Below, in pieces: positions 7,188-14,693 of a stretch of DNA of 18,273 nt. The notes below the pieces were generated by a model. The model searched no databases, had not been told where the DNA came from, and was given only the letters and a program-made list of their open reading frames with translations. The stretch spans positions 1 to 18,273 of the forward strand of contig JAGWYC010000015.1 of assembly GCA_018969565.1 (NCBI GenBank), read 5' to 3'. Source of the stretch: Bacteroidota bacterium (GTDB lineage Bacteria > Bacteroidota > Bacteroidia > NS11-12g > UBA955). The first letter of the stretch is position 1; every line of letters starts with the position of its first letter. Position numbers and translations under genes: made by a program.

Positions 7188-10100
7188 ATGCTCAGAAAAT
7201 TACTGCTTGCCTACAGCGTCAGTGCTTTGATGATTATACCCGTTTCTGCTCAGTATGTACAGGTGGGTGAAGGTGGATATTCCGGCTCCAATGCCGGCGG
7301 CCCCATGAATTCCACCACCCTGAGTAATGCCTGGTGTAAATACGCCTATATCTGGCCACAGTCATTTCTGGGCAACCTGAAACACGGCGATACCATTCGC
7401 TCCATTGAGTTTTATAAAGATGTGGCCACGGCCATGCAGGCAACGCCCTCCCTGAGCATCTGGATGGGCATGGCCGATTCGGCAGGTTTCCGCAATGTGC
7501 CGTTGTCCTTCAGTGCCGAGGCCGCACGCGCCGGTATGGTGAAGGTGTATGACCGCAATCCCACAGCAGATGTCGCCGGTATTGACGGCTGGAAGAAATT
7601 CCCCTTCCACATCGCGCCGTTTGTGGTTGATACTACCAAGGGCCGTAACCTGAAGATACTGGTGGCCTACAGCCAGACCGGTGCCCAATCTGCCAATATT
7701 CCCTGGCTTTATGAGAACCGCTTCTCCCTGCCCGGGTTGGCCATCGGGCAAACGCGTTTTCAGAACGGTACCGGCACTCCGACGGATACACTCCGCAATG
7801 CCTCTGATGTTCATCCCACCATGATCCTCAACTATCCGCGCAGCGACCGCGACCTGATGATGATGAAACTTTATACCCTCGGCAAACTGCCGGTACCATT
7901 GGGCAATCCCGATACCATCCGTGCGCTGGTGCGGAACGTGGGCAAGAAAACCCTCAGCGGACAGAAAGTGCTGGTGCGGAGCAAGGGTGCTAATGTGTTG
8001 GCCGACAGCACCGTGCTTCCGGATATTGCTTCAGGCGAGCAACGCTTCGTAAACCTCAAACCGCTCAATGCACAAAAAACCGGCTGGGACACCCTTACGG
8101 CCACAGCCTTGAGGGATGCCAACAGGCTGAACGATACCGCAGTCTGCGTGCGTATTGCCACCACCAACATTTATTCCTACAAGGACCCTACTCAGCCACC
8201 CGCCTCCGGCGGCATTGGTTTTAACGGTACCACCGGCGATTTCGTGGCCCGCTTCTCCAGCAATTCCCCTAAGTCCATTAATCAGATTACCATTACCTAC
8301 GGTTTCGGCGGACAGCCTTGCCGTATTGGCATTTGGGAACAAAACAAGCGCACCGGAGGTCCCGGAAAGAATATCTGGACCAGCGCCAGTTTTAATACCC
8401 AGACCGGCAATGTGGTGTTGCCTGTTTGGCCTCCCGTGGCTGTGAGCGGCGTGTTTTATGTGGGGGTTCGGCAAACAGGAACACAGAACGTAGCCTTCGG
8501 ATACCAACTCGAAGATCCGGTAAGGCCACAACATTTTTATTATGCGGCGCCCACCGGTGATACCAACTGGGTAGATTTTGCACCGGCAGCGCCCTTCCGC
8601 TTCCTCATCGAACCGCGCATCCAGGCGGAATATGATGTGGCCGCGGAATCCATCCTGGTTCCTAAAAACAAGGATACGCTGGATAAGTTCACCCTGAAAA
8701 CCATCGCTCCGAAAGGAACCATCTTCAACTTCGGCGCAAAAAAAGCCGACAGTGTTTATGTTACTATGGAAGTATGGCGCTACGGCGTTAAAATCTATTC
8801 CAGCACCAAGAAAGACAGCCTCAGTTCGGGCTTGCGCCGAACCATCACTTTCGACAGCACGCTGTTGCCCGCAGATTTACGGGAACATCAGGTGTTAATG
8901 TACACACGGCTCGCCAAAGATCAGATGCAGGACAATGATACAGCAAAGGCTACCTTCTATGTTGCCATGAAGCGCGATGTGGCGGTGGACGCGCTCTTTG
9001 AGCCCTCGCTGTCTTCCTATGAATACAAGCGCGACACCATCTGGCCCATCGCCCGCATCCAGAATAACGGAGTTGATGCGCAGGGACCTTTTGATGTGAA
9101 GGCTGAAATCAGAAACTATGGAAAACTGCTGTACAGCAGCACTAAATCCATTACCCTCGGTTCTGAAAAAGGGCAGATTCAATCTTTCGACCCCTATCCC
9201 TGCAAGGATACAGGCAGCATGTTATTTACCGTCTATACCACGCTTTCCGTAGATCGGCTGCGGGTGAACGATACCATGCGGTTTAAGTTCAGAGTGGACA
9301 AGAGCAATGATGTTGGATTCAGCAAAGGGGTGTTTCCTGCAAAAGACACCAGCCTGAATCCGACTACCCTGACCTTTGCACCCTCGGCCCTGCTGAATAA
9401 CTATGGTGTATTGAGTCAGTTGAACAATTTCCTGGTATCCTGTCGTATTGTGCGCAATGGTACACAAGTATATTTTGATACCACCAGGGTGCCCTCTTAT
9501 GTAGGAGCACCGGGACTCATCAGCTTCGCGAGGAAATTCCGTCCCGACCGGAAGGGCGTCTATACCATACAGTTCCGCAGTTTCCTGAAAGGCGACCAGG
9601 AGCCGGTGAATGATTCCATCACCTATAAGTTCCAGGTAGGCAGGGCACATGATCTTGTAGCTGTAAGCATCCTCAAGCCTGCCGCAGGGGCAACCCTCGG
9701 CATCGGTTCCGGGCCATACCGTGCCTGGGTGAGCTTCCGCAATAACGGCTTCCTGAAGCCCTCAGGACCGGTGCCCTTCACCGCCCAGATCTGGAAAGAC
9801 GGCAAGATGCTTTATTACAGCATCCGCACCACCACCCTCGATACCGGAGAAACCCGCCTCTTCCTGTTTGATTCCACCTTTATTCCCACCTTGCCCGGTA
9901 TTTATACTGTGAAAGCTTTTGTGAGTGATGTGGAAGACCCATTCCGCAGCAACGACACCGTGAGCTCCTGGTTTAATGTGGAAAAGGAAATTGACGTTTT
10001 GGTGAAGTCCATCTCAAGCCCTGCGCCCGGCTCCATGTACAGGGTGAAGCAGGATGCGGTCAAGGCTTCAGCCATCATTGCCAACGAAAGCAAGAAGGCC

Positions 10101-10928
10101 ATCAGCAGTCCCTTCCAGACAGCTTTTGAAATCAGAGATCCCCTGAACAGGCTGGCTTTTGCCCGCTATGTGTCGGATACTCTTGCCTATAATGGTAGTA
10201 CAGAGCTGACGATGCCCGACAGTTTTGTGCCTTCAATGCCCGGCAAACATCGCATTTGGGTATTCACCAGGCTTATTACCGACCAGTATCGCCTGAATGA
10301 TACACAATCAATAGAATTTATTGCGAATGCCACCATTGATGCGGCGCTTCTGCGCATCCAGAATCCGGATGTGCGCCAGGAGTTCCGCATCCCGGGTGGA
10401 GTGGTGCCTTCTGTATGGCTGAAGAACCAAAGCAGCGGATCCGCCAGCGGCATTAATGTGCGTTTTGAAGCATTTGATTCTGCCAGTGGACAGTTGCGTT
10501 GGATGCAGAGTGGGACAGCACCCGCATTGAATTCCGGCGACAGCGTGCTGATTACGGCTCCTGGAACCTGGAATATCAATCAGGTGGGAACCTATTTATT
10601 GCGTATTGCAGCCACCCTCAGCGGTGATGTCTATAGCGGCAATGATACTTTATTCGCCTACCTCAGAGCCGTAGATCCTTTGAAGATTTACACCCTTTGG
10701 AATACAACTTTTATGTTGAAACCCAACCCTGCCCAACTCGAAGTTCAATTATATATGCCGGAAGGCGCAGCAGGTAAACTGAAATTAACGGATGCTTCCG
10801 GACGAACGTTCATGGAACTGAGTGCCGGCAATCAGATTATTGATATCAGAATCCTTGCCCAGGGTGTTTACTTCCTGCAATGGGAAACGCCTTATGGTCG
10901 TATGGTGAAGCGCTTGGTGAAGGACTGA
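7188..10928 (+). CDS. Large secreted repeat protein with type IX secretion C-terminal sorting domain
   Basis: The 1246-residue protein has a signal peptide (MLRKLLLAYSVSALMIIPVSA, cleavage predicted after Ala21 with Gln at +1). Two non-repetitive segments (about 25-215 and 325-475) flank a first beta-rich repeat. Successive Ig/CARDB-like repeats follow. Each repeat ends in an (R/V/S)-x-NDT/NDS motif and a short strand such as FRV or FNV; the Asn positions are 315, 583, 694, 808, 922, 1037 and 1152. From 583 onward the period is 111-115 residues. A shared pattern inside is an FDS-F/L-P-PG-Y-style segment before the NDT. The last 75 residues (LKPNPAQLEV, then DASGR, AQGVYFLQWE and MVKRLVKD) match the Por/type IX sorting domain, so the protein is exported and probably attached to the cell surface. 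No catalytic motif is seen; adhesion or a surface-layer role is inference. Confidence 0.93.
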   Translation: MLRKLLLAYSVSALMIIPVSAQYVQVGEGGYSGSNAGGPMNSTTLSNAWCKYAYIWPQSFLGNLKHGDTIRSIEFYKDVATAMQATPSLSIWMGMADSAGFRNVPLSFSAEAARAGMVKVYDRNPTADVAGIDGWKKFPFHIAPFVVDTTKGRNLKILVAYSQTGAQSANIPWLYENRFSLPGLAIGQTRFQNGTGTPTDTLRNASDVHPTMILNYPRSDRDLMMMKLYTLGKLPVPLGNPDTIRALVRNVGKKTLSGQKVLVRSKGANVLADSTVLPDIASGEQRFVNLKPLNAQKTGWDTLTATALRDANRLNDTAVCVRIATTNIYSYKDPTQPPASGGIGFNGTTGDFVARFSSNSPKSINQITITYGFGGQPCRIGIWEQNKRTGGPGKNIWTSASFNTQTGNVVLPVWPPVAVSGVFYVGVRQTGTQNVAFGYQLEDPVRPQHFYYAAPTGDTNWVDFAPAAPFRFLIEPRIQAEYDVAAESILVPKNKDTLDKFTLKTIAPKGTIFNFGAKKADSVYVTMEVWRYGVKIYSSTKKDSLSSGLRRTITFDSTLLPADLREHQVLMYTRLAKDQMQDNDTAKATFYVAMKRDVAVDALFEPSLSSYEYKRDTIWPIARIQNNGVDAQGPFDVKAEIRNYGKLLYSSTKSITLGSEKGQIQSFDPYPCKDTGSMLFTVYTTLSVDRLRVNDTMRFKFRVDKSNDVGFSKGVFPAKDTSLNPTTLTFAPSALLNNYGVLSQLNNFLVSCRIVRNGTQVYFDTTRVPSYVGAPGLISFARKFRPDRKGVYTIQFRSFLKGDQEPVNDSITYKFQVGRAHDLVAVSILKPAAGATLGIGSGPYRAWVSFRNNGFLKPSGPVPFTAQIWKDGKMLYYSIRTTTLDTGETRLFLFDSTFIPTLPGIYTVKAFVSDVEDPFRSNDTVSSWFNVEKEIDVLVKSISSPAPGSMYRVKQDAVKASAIIANESKKAISSPFQTAFEIRDPLNRLAFARYVSDTLAYNGSTELTMPDSFVPSMPGKHRIWVFTRLITDQYRLNDTQSIEFIANATIDAALLRIQNPDVRQEFRIPGGVVPSVWLKNQSSGSASGINVRFEAFDSASGQLRWMQSGTAPALNSGDSVLITAPGTWNINQVGTYLLRIAATLSGDVYSGNDTLFAYLRAVDPLKIYTLWNTTFMLKPNPAQLEVQLYMPEGAAGKLKLTDASGRTFMELSAGNQIIDIRILAQGVYFLQWETPYGRMVKRLVKD

Positions 10929-10931
10929 CGG

Positions 10932-10957
10932 GTTTATGGAGCGGAGCTTCAGTAAAC
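10932..10957 (+). terminator. Possible stem-loop after the large secreted protein gene
   Basis: GTTTATGGAGC pairs with GCTTCAGTAAAC around a GGA loop, giving an 11-pair stem with one G-T pair and one bulged G. It begins four bases after the stop codon at 10926-10928. There is no T-tract, so it may be an mRNA 3'-end structure rather than a classic terminator. Confidence 0.4.
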
Positions 10958-11001
10958 GCCTCAAGTTATGAAGTGATTTGGCAGAAGAGCCTGTAGTGTT
11001 T

Positions 11002-11160
11002 TATCATGGCGAGCCTGTAATCTATGTCATGGTGTGCTGCCTGCCCTGCAAGCGACGAGATGCGGGGAACCATTAGAACGTGGTTCGACGCGGCTCCCCC
11101 ACAGCTCGTTGCTTTGCAACTCGCTGGGGGCAGGCACCATGACATAATTTCTGTGACATG
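11002..11160. repeat. Long imperfect palindromic repeat element between convergent genes
   Basis: TATGTCATGGTG (11023-11034) and CACCATGACATA (11135-11146) are perfect inverted repeats. Inside, CCTGCCC (11040-11046) pairs with GGGCAGG (11128-11134). TGCAAGCGACGAG and GGGGAACC on the left have near-complements on the right. The centre holds TTCGACGCGGCTC (11084-11096) and a GAACCA...TGGTTC hairpin. An extra half-site, TATCATGGCGAGCCTGT, lies at 11002-11018. The shared core relates it to the elements at 7076 and 14543. No transposase gene is present. The remainder of 10929-11197 shows nothing else except the stem-loop at 10932. Confidence 0.75.
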
Positions 11161-11197
11161 ATTGCTATCACCCCTGCAAGTTGGTGATGCAGGAAAT

Positions 11198-12076
11198 TCA
11201 GCGCAACTCCTGCAGCCTTTTATTGGCGCGGGCTTTTTGTGATTTGTTGCCTTCTTTAGCCACTTTCTGATAAAAACGTATGGCCATTTCCCGGTTGCCG
11301 TTTTCACGATAGCAATCGGCAAGCAATTCAATCAATTCGGGTTGGGCCGGGTTCTCTTGCAGGTTATCGCTCAAGAATTTAATGGTGAACTTATATTCTT
11401 TCCGCGCCATGGTGATGCGCGCCAGATCCGCATTCAGGGATGTATTCTTTGGGAAATACTTCAGCGCGCAACGGGTGAGTTGTTCCGAAGTGCCAGTGTC
11501 CTTTCTGTGCAGAAGTTCCTGAGTTAAAACCCGAACCTCCTTGATGGTATAATCTATCGGGTTCTTAATGAGTTTACCGCGATTATTGGTCCACTCAAAA
11601 TCTGTTTGAAGCCCATGCTCCATTGCCTCACACAACACTTTGCTCACGCGGAAATATTCGCCAAGTTGAATCATGGTATTGGCTTTCAGTATGCGCATGT
11701 CGAAGCGCTGGGGATTGTCTGCAATGCCTATATCCAGGCAGTTGAAGGCTCTGGTAATACGGTAGGCATTGTACTTTCCCGTTATCGTTTCATAAGCCTC
11801 CGGGAGAATAGCAGTGCTGTCATCAATAATCCAAAGCAGAGGCGTTGATTTACGGGGCCTTGGAAGGCTGTCAATACGCGCTACCCGCATATTGTAGTCA
11901 TAGCAGCAAGTATAAAAAGCCGGATTCAGAGGAAACTGTGAAACCCATTCTGCCAGAACGAGTCGTTGACCCATGGTGTCGCGGTTTTCAACGTGCTTCA
12001 GAAATATCTTTTCATAGTTCTGAGCATGGATGCTGCCTGACACGAACAATAGGAATAAGAATAAAAAGTTCTTCAT
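11198..12076 (-). CDS. Secreted TPR-like protein of unknown function
   Basis: The ATG at 12076 gives a 292-residue protein starting with a textbook signal peptide, MKNFLFLFLLFVSGSIHA, with cleavage after Ala18 and Gln at +1. The open frame continues upstream to 12211, but that extension is polar and would bury the signal peptide, so 12076 is preferred. Residues 120-150 and especially 197-276 are helical. AQPELIELLADCYRENGNREMAIRFYQKVAKEG (about 244-276) has the small/large residue spacing of a tetratricopeptide repeat; the segment just before (about 211-243) reads as a weaker repeat. TPR proteins scaffold protein complexes, here presumably in the periplasm or outer membrane. The middle region (60-120) matches nothing I know. 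A possible weak -7 element, TACATTCG, lies at 12146-12139. The gene is convergent with the large secreted protein. Confidence 0.8.
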   Translation of the reverse strand: MKNFLFLFLLFVSGSIHAQNYEKIFLKHVENRDTMGQRLVLAEWVSQFPLNPAFYTCCYDYNMRVARIDSLPRPRKSTPLLWIIDDSTAILPEAYETITGKYNAYRITRAFNCLDIGIADNPQRFDMRILKANTMIQLGEYFRVSKVLCEAMEHGLQTDFEWTNNRGKLIKNPIDYTIKEVRVLTQELLHRKDTGTSEQLTRCALKYFPKNTSLNADLARITMARKEYKFTIKFLSDNLQENPAQPELIELLADCYRENGNREMAIRFYQKVAKEGNKSQKARANKRLQELR

Positions 12077-12514
12077 CACGATATCTCTGTTTATGATTTT
12101 GTCTGCTGTTGAAAAGGGCCTCAACAGCAATTCAGCTTCGAATGTAAAGAAACGTTCATTAGGCCTTTGCATCCAATCTATGTTCATAACCTTAAAATAT
12201 ACTTGGAACATGGGTGATGTTTGCTTTTGGTTGTTTTTACAATAACGAGGAGCTAAAATCCTGATTATTAATGGTTAAGGGTGATTTTAACTTAGCGCAA
12301 GCTTCCACAATATATGGTCATGTAGAAAAAACACTACATAGCAAGTTTCACATTTAGAATTTTGTGAGTGGTACAATGAAATGGCCATCTGGAGGATGAT
12401 TCGCTTCTTGCTCATAATCATCGGTATTGAAGGTGCTTTGCCCTGAAAGGATTTTCAGAAAGGAAAGATACCAGGACGCTTGCGTTGCCGAGATTTGCTG
12501 ATGTGACTTGGACT
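12077..12514. other. Gene-free stretch, no clear feature
   Basis: This 438-base gap holds the leader of the TPR-like gene and the 3' region of the barrel-like gene. It appears more AT-rich than the surrounding genes. A small hairpin, ATGTAG/CTACAT around AAAAAACA (12320-12338), is the only symmetry noticed. No convincing small gene, tRNA, terminator or repeat copy is seen. Confidence 0.5.
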
Positions 12515-13609
12515 TTAGCGCTTTATCATCCCGCGATAGCTGAAAAATACAGCATGGGATAATTCAGGCTTCCCCAGGTTTTGATCGTAATGAGGCTCAA
12601 AACGGATATCGGTGTAGAATCCGGGTGCAATCTGCCGCACATACTGCAAACGCAGCATGTACAGATTGCGTGTGCGCTCATTCAGGTAAACATCGTAGTT
12701 GTTGATGCCTCCAAACAAAGCTCCGCCCAGCGGACTTTGCCATTCTGTGCCGCGCCACCAGGTTAACGTGGCCCGGTAGTGCTTTCTGAATTTCAGTATA
12801 GCGTTGTTATACCAGCCATGTCCGTTGATCCAGGGCTGCACCGGGTGAGGTGAGAAATCGAAACTGTTCATCAGGTGGCTTTCCAGTGCCAGGTTGCCGC
12901 GCAGCAATTCCAGACGCAGTCCCGCAGCGGTATTCAGCTTGCTGATATTCGGGGTTGGCCCAACGTTGATTTGACCGCCCCTATGAAACAAGGTGAACTG
13001 TATTGGGATTTTAAGTGCCCAGCCTGTTCCTGAAGCCAATCGTCCGGAAAAATGGCTGGCCGCAACAAACTGCTCCTGCCAAGGGTCATCACGTTGAATA
13101 TTTCGCTGCCAGTCTATCCAGGTATCCCAGCGAATGGCATCACTTTGATGTATGGCCTGCAGCCCATATTCCATGCGGCGATAAAAGCTGGATTCGAAGT
13201 CGAACATGGGCTCGCTAATGTTGTGGTTCACATGCCCGAGCAGGCTGCCGGCCAGAATATGCCAACGCTCTTTGAGGTATTGTATGTTGAATAGGGGCTG
13301 AACTTTGTCCAATGCCTTCAGGCTGCCGTAATTCTTCTGAAGAAACAATCCGCCACTGAGCACCACATGGCGCGCCGGACTGTATTGAACCTGGGGTGTA
13401 AGCTGCATCCCGAACCAGGTTTGTCCGGGGTTGATGGGCGTGTAGTATTCGTTATTCTTGAAAAAAGCCAGTTGCTCGAAGCTGAGATTCCAGCGCCCGG
13501 AATCCGGTACGGGAAAACGCTCCTGCCTGAGTACGGTATGATCCAGTTGGGCCTGCAAGGGAAGCCCTGACAACAGGATTAGGAGAATCAGGTAGTGAAG
13601 TTTGTTCAA
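12515..13609 (-). CDS. Probable outer-membrane beta-barrel or secreted protein, TTG start
   Basis: The protein is 364 residues when started at the TTG at 13609. It begins (M)NKLHYLILLILLSGLPLQA, a signal peptide with cleavage after residue 20 and Gln at +1. No ATG occurs in frame before the mature part. A perfect -7 element ends seven bases upstream of this TTG, so the longer TTG start at 13657 is unlikely. The mature chain is rich in Trp, Tyr, Phe and His in alternating hydrophobic/polar stretches (for example GWALKIPIQFTLFHRG, HYRATLTWWRG and NLYMLRLQYVRQ), with Asn/Gly turns. That fits a transmembrane beta-barrel. I cannot name a family or ligand; a porin-like or structural outer-membrane role is inference. 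It follows pyrF by 54 bases but has its own promoter. Confidence 0.75.
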   Translation of the reverse strand: MNKLHYLILLILLSGLPLQAQLDHTVLRQERFPVPDSGRWNLSFEQLAFFKNNEYYTPINPGQTWFGMQLTPQVQYSPARHVVLSGGLFLQKNYGSLKALDKVQPLFNIQYLKERWHILAGSLLGHVNHNISEPMFDFESSFYRRMEYGLQAIHQSDAIRWDTWIDWQRNIQRDDPWQEQFVAASHFSGRLASGTGWALKIPIQFTLFHRGGQINVGPTPNISKLNTAAGLRLELLRGNLALESHLMNSFDFSPHPVQPWINGHGWYNNAILKFRKHYRATLTWWRGTEWQSPLGGALFGGINNYDVYLNERTRNLYMLRLQYVRQIAPGFYTDIRFEPHYDQNLGKPELSHAVFFSYRGMIKR

Positions 13610-13616
13610 GGGCGCA

Positions 13617-13624
13617 CAAAGATA
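13617..13624 (-). promoter_or_regulatory. -7 element (TATCTTTG) that fixes the TTG start at 13609
   Basis: TATCTTTG on the minus strand is a perfect TAnnTTTG. TGCGCCC separates it from the TTG start, giving a leader of at most a few bases. No -33 TTTG is visible at normal spacing. Confidence 0.55.
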
Positions 13625-13663
13625 TAGGATTACCTTGGGGAAGCTCCCTGCAGACAAGGTTGA

Positions 13664-14479
13664 TCAGGCTAACAGCGCATTTACGTAGAGTTCCATTTCC
13701 TGCTGCATACGGTGGGCTTCATCCCTGGCAGCCTGCGCGTAGTCGGGGCCGGAAGAGCGGTACAGGATGGAGCGGCTGGCATTCACCAACAATCCACCAT
13801 CCCGGTTCAGCCCACTTTCGGATACTTCCTGAAGGCTGCCGCCCTGGGCCCCCACACCGGGTACCAGCAGGAAATGCTCGGGTATGATGCCGCGGATGTC
13901 CAGTAGCTGTTCCGCGCGCGTGGCCCCCACCACAAACATCAGGTTCTCTTCGCTGCCCCAGCGACAAACCGTTTCAATCACCCGCTCATACAATTTCTTC
14001 CCTTCGTACTCACCGTATTGGAAGTCTTTACTACCCGGGTTACTGGTCAGGGCCAGGCAGATAATCCATTTATCCTTGAACTCCAAGAATGGCCTCAGCG
14101 AGTCTTCCCCCATGTAAGGCGCAACGGTAATGGCATCGAACGACATGGCATCGAAAAAAGCCCGGGCATACATGCTGCTGGTATTGCCGATATCGCCGCG
14201 TTTGGCATCGGCAATGGCCAAGGTATCGCCGGGAATCAGGTCCAGGGTCTGCTCCATGGCTTCCCAGCCTTTCGCGCCGTACTGTTCATAGAAAGCGGTA
14301 TTTACCTTATACGCCACGGAGTATGGAGATGTATAGGCGATAATGTCTCGGTTGAACTGCAGCAGTCCGCGCATATCGCGGGAAATATCGTCGGGCAACT
14401 TCTGCAGGTCGGTATCCAGACCGGTGCAGAGGTAGCTTCGCTTCCTCATAATCTGCGCCTTTAACTCACTGCGGTTCAT
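13664..14479 (-). CDS. pyrF: Orotidine 5'-phosphate decarboxylase, long (type 2) form
   Basis: This cytoplasmic enzyme makes UMP from OMP, the last step of de novo pyrimidine synthesis. The 271-residue protein is of the longer PyrF type found in Bacteroidota, Actinobacteria and others. Visible motifs are LCTGLDTDLQKLP (17-29), YKVNTAFYEQYG (57-68) and the catalytic IADAKRGDIGNTS (89-101), with Asp91, Lys93 and Asp96 as the charged active-site network. VPGVGAQGGSLQEV and LLVNASRSILY near the C-terminus are the phosphate-binding segments. The ATG at 14479 is preceded by TAAATTCG four bases upstream, a one-mismatch -7 element. It lies downstream of the hairpin repeat that separates it from pabB, so it is probably transcribed independently. 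No other pyr gene is in the window. Confidence 0.96.
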   Translation of the reverse strand: MNRSELKAQIMRKRSYLCTGLDTDLQKLPDDISRDMRGLLQFNRDIIAYTSPYSVAYKVNTAFYEQYGAKGWEAMEQTLDLIPGDTLAIADAKRGDIGNTSSMYARAFFDAMSFDAITVAPYMGEDSLRPFLEFKDKWIICLALTSNPGSKDFQYGEYEGKKLYERVIETVCRWGSEENLMFVVGATRAEQLLDIRGIIPEHFLLVPGVGAQGGSLQEVSESGLNRDGGLLVNASRSILYRSSGPDYAQAARDEAHRMQQEMELYVNALLA

Positions 14480-14483
14480 AGGG

Positions 14484-14491
14484 CGAATTTA
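14484..14491 (-). promoter_or_regulatory. Candidate -7 element (TAAATTCG) directly before pyrF
   Basis: TAAATTCG differs from TAnnTTTG at one position and is followed by CCCT and the ATG at 14479. The leader would be about four bases. No -33 TTTG is seen upstream. Confidence 0.4.
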
Positions 14492-14542
14492 GCGATGTTG
14501 CCAGAATTGCGTGGTGCGCCGGGATTCATGAAACGGCGTGTA

Positions 14543-14693
14543 TTGTCATGGTGATCAAAAAGTTTGTCATAGTGAGTAAAAAAGTTGTCATGGTGAGCGT
14601 GTCGAAACTCAAACGCGCGCAACAATTACTATGGTTCGACACGCTCACCATGACATAGATTACGAGTTTACTATGACAACTTAACTACGACAA
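14543..14693. repeat. Palindromic repeat element with three 21-base-spaced units
   Basis: TTGTCATGGTGA (14543), TTGTCATAGTGA (14564) and TTGTCATGGTGA (14585) are direct repeats at exact 21-base steps. The third extends into a left arm (14586-14606) that pairs perfectly over 21 bases with 14635-14655. Beyond the right arm lie inverted partial copies, ACTATGACAA (14670-14679) and CTACGACAA (14685-14693). The last of these contains the stop codon and final codons of pabB. The core GAGCGTGTCGAA links it to the elements near 7086 and 11084. Confidence 0.85.
14578..14655 (-). terminator. Terminator-like hairpin after murI-uvrC-pabB
   Basis: Read on the minus strand, the perfect 21-base-pair stem (14655-14635 with 14606-14586, 28-base loop) is followed by AAC and six T residues at 14583-14578. 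It begins about 30 bases past the pabB stop and lies upstream of the pyrF promoter. The loop is larger than usual for an intrinsic terminator, so efficiency is uncertain. Confidence 0.6.

Noticed and set aside
11002..11160. CRISPR array or tRNA-like structure in the palindromic region
   Set aside because: There are no regularly spaced identical repeats with unique spacers and no cloverleaf or anticodon arm; the symmetry is a single nested palindrome.
12077..12211. Longer start of the TPR-like gene
   Set aside because: It would place 45 polar residues before an excellent signal peptide; the ATG at 12076 is the better start.
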